This document shows, in pieces, positions 60,016 to 64,000 of a stretch of 64,000 nt of DNA. Within the stretch, counting starts at the first letter, position 1. Every line of letters begins with the position of its first letter. This DNA is from Brienomyrus brachyistius (lineage: Eukaryota; Chordata; Actinopteri; Osteoglossiformes; Mormyridae): NCBI RefSeq assembly GCF_023856365.1, contig NC_064548.1, positions 806,001 through 870,000 of the forward strand. The letters are read 5' to 3'. The translations under genes were made by a program, and so were the position numbers. The notes beneath the pieces were generated by a model. That model saw nothing but the letters and a program-made list of their open reading frames with translations. It searched no databases and had not been told where the DNA came from.

Positions 60016-60530
60016 TGCTTTCTCTTTCTCCCGGTGGTCGGAGTGCTTGGAGATCAGAGGTAAGGAAAATGAAAGTGTCCGACGTGATTATAAGAACACA
60101 GTCGTGCCAGATTCACCTGCGTCGTGGTGAGAAAAAGAAATGGAGGATACACGCATTTCTCTTAGCTGACAATTCTGCAGCAAGTGGACTGGCAAAGTGT
60201 ACGTCTACATACACAATTTGCTCAAAGAGCGTAGTAGTACTTGAAGAAAAATCCAACCCGCACTGTAAAACCATGCTGCCTTCTGGTGTTGTTTACAAGT
60301 ATCTGATGGAACGAACTTTTTTGGAGGCATTTATTGGAAAAGTCGACGGAGTTGTCAAGCATCCCGAAACAGCACTTCCACTAGAAGGTCCCAGAGTTCT
60401 TGTGCTTCAAGCACTTCAATTTATAAATACTCCGTTGATCTTAACAGTTGTGTGAAATGAGCTGTCATCACTCCGTTTTTGCTTTAGCAATTTTTCCGGT
60501 CTTTCGGCGGAAAGCCGGTCTCTTGTGTTT

Positions 60531-60601
60531 GCATGGGTGGTTCAGTGGTAGAATTCTCGCCTGCCACGCGGGAGGCCCGGGTTCGATTCCCGGCCAATGC
60601 A
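60531..60601 (+). tRNA. tRNA-Gly-GCC: tRNA-Gly(GCC), unit 38
   Basis: Array-typical copy. Confidence 0.92.
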
Positions 60602-61036
60602 AAGCGGCTCTTTTAATAACTGTACACTCAGCGCTGAACTCCAGCTAATTCAGTCTTATCTCAAGACAGGTACTCCACATTTCGGCTCAACCCCTGGCAA
60701 GCGGAGCCCTGAGGCTGGCTCATTACAGTTCCCCTAGCTAAAAACTACACAGAGGCATCTCAGCTTCACACTTCTGACCGCCTTCTTGCCCATCCTTGCA
60801 TCTGTGCACTTTCTCACACATTCCACTGTCTGACATATTGTCTTTGTTGAGCAACAGTCTCGTGTTAGCTTGAGAAGAGCCTCTCACCTGACTCGTGTAC
60901 CGTACTATGGCTTAAAATCGGACACTTCTCATAGCTTGCTGCTGCTCCAGGTTGACATTCACTGCATGTGGCTCAGGTGGGGAGATGGGCTCCAAAGAAA
61001 GAGGCAGAAAACGGCAAGAGTGGAGCTCACGGTTGT

Positions 61037-61109
61037 GCCGGAATAGCTCAGTTGGGAGAGCGTTAGACTGAAGATCTAAAGGTCCCTGGTTCAATCCCGG
61101 GTTCTGGCA
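61037..61109 (+). tRNA. tRNA-Phe-GAA: tRNA-Phe(GAA), unit 39
   Basis: Reference sequence. Confidence 0.96.
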
Positions 61110-61164
61110 GCACGTGATGTGAGTCTTGGAGCTCGTCTCCGCCTTGGGCTGCGATGTACCCGCT

Positions 61165-61236
61165 GGTTCCATGGTGTAATGGTTAGCACTCTGGGCTCTG
61201 AATCCAGCGATCCGAGTTCAAATCTCGGTGGGACCT
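61165..61236 (+). tRNA. tRNA-Gln-CTG: tRNA-Gln(CUG), unit 39
   Basis: Reference full-length sequence. Confidence 0.96.
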
Positions 61237-61333
61237 GTCATGGGCTCAGTTTTGCGCCCCAAGGCGCACTCTTGCCCAAAAACGTTTCTTTTGCACTTTT
61301 TGCATGTGGTGTAGCCGACCTTTTCTGCCGCTT

Positions 61334-61407
61334 GGCTGGTTAGCTCAGCTGGTTAGAGCGTGGTGCTAATAACGCCAAGGTCATGGGTTCGATCCCCATA
61401 CGGGCCA
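61334..61407 (+). tRNA. tRNA-Ile-AAT: tRNA-Ile(AAU), unit 39
   Basis: GGCTGGT start: the fourth acceptor pair is T:G. Confidence 0.93.
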
Positions 61408-61922
61408 CGCTTTGTCTTTCTCCCGGTGGTCGGAGTGCTTGGAGATCAGAGGTAAGGAAAATGAAAGTGTCCGACGTGATTATAAGAACACAGTCGTGCC
61501 AGATTCACCTGCGTCGTGGTGAGAAAAAGAAATGGAGGATACACGCATTTCTCTTAGCTGACAATTCTGCAGCAAGTGGACTGGCAAAGTGTACGTCTAC
61601 ATACACAATTTGCTCAAAGAGCGTAGTAGTACTTGAAGAAAAATCCAACCCGCACTGTAAAACCATGCTGCCTTCTGGTGTTGTTTACAAGTATCTGATG
61701 GAACGAACTTTTTTGGAGGCATTTATTGGAAAAGTCGACGGAGTTGTCAAGCATCCCGAAGCAGCACTTCCACTAGAAGGTCCCAGAGTTCTTGTGCTTC
61801 AAGCACTTCAATTTATAAATACTCCGTTGATCTTAACAGTTGTGTGAAATGAGCTGTCATCACTCCGTTTTTGCTTTAGCAATTTTTCCGGTCTTTCGGC
61901 GGAAAGCCGGTCTCTTGTGTTT

Positions 61923-61993
61923 GCATGGGTGGTTCAGTGGTAGAATTCTTGCCTGCCACGCGGGAGGCCCGGGTTCGATTCCCGGCCAATGCA
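61923..61993 (+). tRNA. tRNA-Gly-GCC: tRNA-Gly(GCC), unit 39
   Basis: CTTGC for CTCGC in the anticodon stem (T:G wobble). Confidence 0.9.
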
Positions 61994-62428
61994 AAGCGGC
62001 TCTTTTAATAACTGTACACTCAGCGCTGAACTCCAGCTAATTCAGTCTTATCTCAAGACAGGTACTCCACATTTCCGCTCAACCCCTGGCAAGCGGAGCC
62101 CTGAGGCTGGCTCATTACAGTTCCCCTAGCTAAAAACTACACAGAGGCATCTCAGCTTCACACTTCTGACCGCCTTCTTGCCCATCCTTGCATCTGTGCA
62201 CTTTCTCACACATTCCACTGTCTGACATATTGTCTTTGTTGAGCAACAGTCTCGTGTTAGCTTGAGAAGAGCCTCTCACCTGACTCGTGTACCGTACTAT
62301 GGCTTAAAATCGGACACTTCTCATAGCTTGCTGCTGCTCCAGGTTGACATTCACTGCATGTGGCTCAGGTGGGGAGATGGGCTCCAAAGAAAGAGGCAGA
62401 AAACGGCAAGAGTGGAGCTCACGGTTGT

Positions 62429-62501
62429 GCCGGAATAGCTCAGTTGGGAGAGCGTTAGACTGAAGATCTAAAGGTCCCTGGTTCAATCCCGGGTTCTGGC
62501 A
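62429..62501 (+). tRNA. tRNA-Phe-GAA: tRNA-Phe(GAA), unit 40
   Basis: Reference sequence. Confidence 0.96.
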
Positions 62502-62556
62502 GCACGTGACATGAGTCTTGGAGCTCGTCTCCGCCTTGGGCTGCGATGTACCAGCT

Positions 62557-62628
62557 GGTTCCATGGTGTAATGGTTAGCACTCTGGGCTCTGAATCCAGC
62601 GATCCGAGTTCAAATCTCGGTGGGACCT
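62557..62628 (+). tRNA. tRNA-Gln-CTG: tRNA-Gln(CUG), unit 40
   Basis: Reference full-length sequence. Confidence 0.96.
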
Positions 62629-62725
62629 GTCATGGGCTCAGTTTTGCGCCCCAAGGCGCACTCTTGCCCAAAAACGTTTCTTTTCCACTTTTTGCATGTG
62701 GTGTAGCCGACCTTTTCTGCCGCTT

Positions 62726-62799
62726 AGCCGGTTAGCTCAGCTGGTTAGAGCGTGGTGCTAATAACGCCAAGGTCATGGGTTCGATCCCCATACGGGCCA
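62726..62799 (+). tRNA. tRNA-Ile-AAT: tRNA-Ile(AAU), first pair broken, unit 40
   Basis: Begins AGCCGGT: A faces C at the first acceptor pair. The rest is the reference. Confidence 0.87.
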
Positions 62800-63314
62800 C
62801 GCTTTCTCTTTCTCCCGGTGGTCGGAGTGCTTGGAGATCAGAGGTAGGGAAAATGAAAGTGTCCGACGTGATGATAAGAACACAGTCGTGCCAGATTCAA
62901 CTGCGTCGTGGTGAGAAAAAGAAATGGAGGATACACGCATTTCTCTTAGCTGACAATTCTGCAGCAATTGGACTGGCAAAGTGTACGTCAACATACCCAA
63001 TTTGCTCAAAGAGCGTAGTAGTTTTTGAAGAAAAATCCAACCCGCACTGTAAAACCATGCTGCCTTCTGGTGTTGTTTACAACTTTCTGATGAAACGAGC
63101 TTTTTTGGAGGCATTTATTGGAAAAGTCGACGGAGTTGTCAAGCATCCCGAAGCAGCACTTCCACTAGAAGGTCCCAGAGTTCTTGTGCTTCAAGCAATT
63201 CAATTTATAAATACTCCGTTGATCTTAACAGTTGTGTGAAATGAGCTGTTATCACTCCGTTTTTGCTTTAGCAATTTTTCCGGTCTTTTGGCGGAAAGCC
63301 AGTCTCGTGTGTTT

Positions 63315-63385
63315 GCATTGGTGGTTCAGTGGTAGAATTCTCGCCTGCCACGCGGGAGGCCCGGGTTCGATTCCCGGCCAATGCA
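63315..63385 (+). tRNA. tRNA-Gly-GCC: tRNA-Gly(GCC) with fully paired acceptor stem, unit 40
   Basis: Begins GCATTGG, which pairs completely with CCAATGC and, from memory, matches the conserved vertebrate tRNA-Gly(GCC). It is the only copy of forty in the window without the fifth-pair mismatch. The B box and T4 terminator are intact, so this is the best candidate for a fully functional Gly gene here. Confidence 0.97.
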
Positions 63386-63820
63386 AAGCGGCTCTTTTAA
63401 TAACTGTACACTCAGCGCTGAACTCCAGCTAATTCAGTCTTATCTCAAGACAGGTACTCCACATTTCCGCTCAACCCCTGGCAAGCGGAGCCCTGAGGCT
63501 TGCTCATTACAGTTCCCCTAGCTAAAAACTACACAGAGGCATCTCAGCTTCACACTTCTGACCGCCTTCTTGCCCATCCTTGCATCTGTGCACTTTCTCA
63601 CACATTCCACTGTCTGACATATTGTCTTTGTTGAGCAACAGTCTCGTGTTAGCTTGAGAAGAGCCTCTCACCTGACTCGTGTACCGTACTATGGCTTAAA
63701 ATCGGACACTTCTCATAGCTTGCTGCTGCTCCAGGTTGACATTCACTGCATGTGGCTCAGGTGGGGAGATGGGCTCCAAAGAAAGAGGCAGAAAACGGAA
63801 AGAGTGGAGCTCACGGTTGT

Positions 63821-63893
63821 GCCGGAATAGCTCAGTTGGGCGAGCGTTAGACTGAAGATCTAAAGGTCCCTGGTTCAATCCCGGGTTCTGGCA
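63821..63893 (+). tRNA. tRNA-Phe-GAA: tRNA-Phe(GAA), unit 41
   Basis: TTGGGCGAGC for TTGGGAGAGC: the D-loop A21 is C. Stems unchanged. Confidence 0.92.
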
Positions 63894-63948
63894 GCACGTG
63901 ACGTGAGTCTTGGAGCTCGTCTCCGCCTTGGGCTGCGATGTACCCGCT

Positions 63949-64000
63949 GGTTCCATGGTGTAATGGTTAGCACTCTGGGCTCTGAATCCAGCGATCCGAG
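63949..64000 (+). tRNA. tRNA-Gln-CTG: tRNA-Gln(CUG), partial at window end, unit 41
   Basis: The first 52 nt of a full-length Gln gene, including the CTG anticodon and the non-deleted anticodon stem. The 3' T stem and acceptor lie outside the window. Confidence 0.9.

Larger units (their letters stand above)
53130..64000 (+). repeat. tRNA tandem array, right segment (unit 33 remainder to unit 41)
   Basis: The array resumes in phase directly after the 3' LTR with the rest of unit 33 (tRNA-Gly at 53571). Seven further complete units follow, each exactly 1392 bp, and unit 41 is cut in tRNA-Gln by the window end. The right half of unit 33 and units 34-39 form one subfamily: they share GTACTT near 53277 and GAACT near 53354. 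Unit 40 differs from its neighbours at many places. Confidence 0.97.

Noticed and set aside
1..64000. The whole array as an assembly artefact
   Set aside because: Units carry many private variants, nested duplications and one unique insertion with an exact target duplication, which copying errors of an assembler would not create. The exact copy number still cannot be judged from one sequence.

Overview
The window is almost wholly a head-to-tail tandem array of tRNA genes, interrupted by one young, apparently intact Ty3/Gypsy LTR retrotransposon. It looks like a vertebrate nuclear genome, most likely a ray-finned fish. The tRNA genes have eukaryotic A and B boxes, encode no CCA and have vertebrate-like sequences. 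T-run (RNA polymerase III) terminators follow some genes. The retroelement Gag resembles the PNMA-type Gag known from fish Gypsy elements. The species cannot be fixed from the sequence alone.

Layout. Units 1 to 33 (positions 1-45084) and the rest of unit 33 to the start of unit 41 (53130-64000) repeat with a basic period of 1392 bp. Each unit carries, all on the + strand, tRNA-Phe(GAA), 55 bp, tRNA-Gln(CUG), 97 bp, tRNA-Ile(AAU), 515 bp, tRNA-Gly(GCC), 435 bp. That gives 162 tRNA loci: 41 Phe, 41 Gln (the last cut by the window end), 40 Ile and 40 Gly. The array runs out of the window on both sides.

The copies are not equal. Fourteen Gln copies lack the same 7 nt (the 5' strand of the anticodon stem) and one Phe copy lacks its anticodon. 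Three Gly copies carry a GCG (Arg-type) anticodon. Ten Gly copies have a changed B box, and nearly all Gly copies have a G:A mismatch in the acceptor stem that only one copy (63315-63385) repairs. Variants are shared between neighbours or at two-unit and four-unit offsets. This shows higher-order duplications (periods about 2770, 2785 and 5549 bp) of the kind unequal exchange produces.

Retrotransposon (45085-53129). Two 842-bp LTRs differ at about 4 positions and are flanked by a 4-bp ATAA duplication. Removing the element plus one ATAA restores exactly 1392 bp. Inside are a leader with a possible 94-bp intron, gag (PNMA-like, one CCHC knuckle), a strong -1 frameshift signal (TTTAAAC plus a predicted pseudoknot) and pol (protease, reverse transcriptase, RNase H, integrase). 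There is no env. The element sits in the Ile-Gly spacer, 78 bp past a tRNA-Ile gene, in the same orientation as the tRNAs.

How it works together. The array should be a bulk source of four tRNAs transcribed by polymerase III. Terminator placement suggests Phe and Gln could be made as one two-tRNA transcript, and Ile has no strong T-run terminator for about 300 nt. The open reading frames that recur in every unit look like by-products of the recent homogenisation rather than genes.
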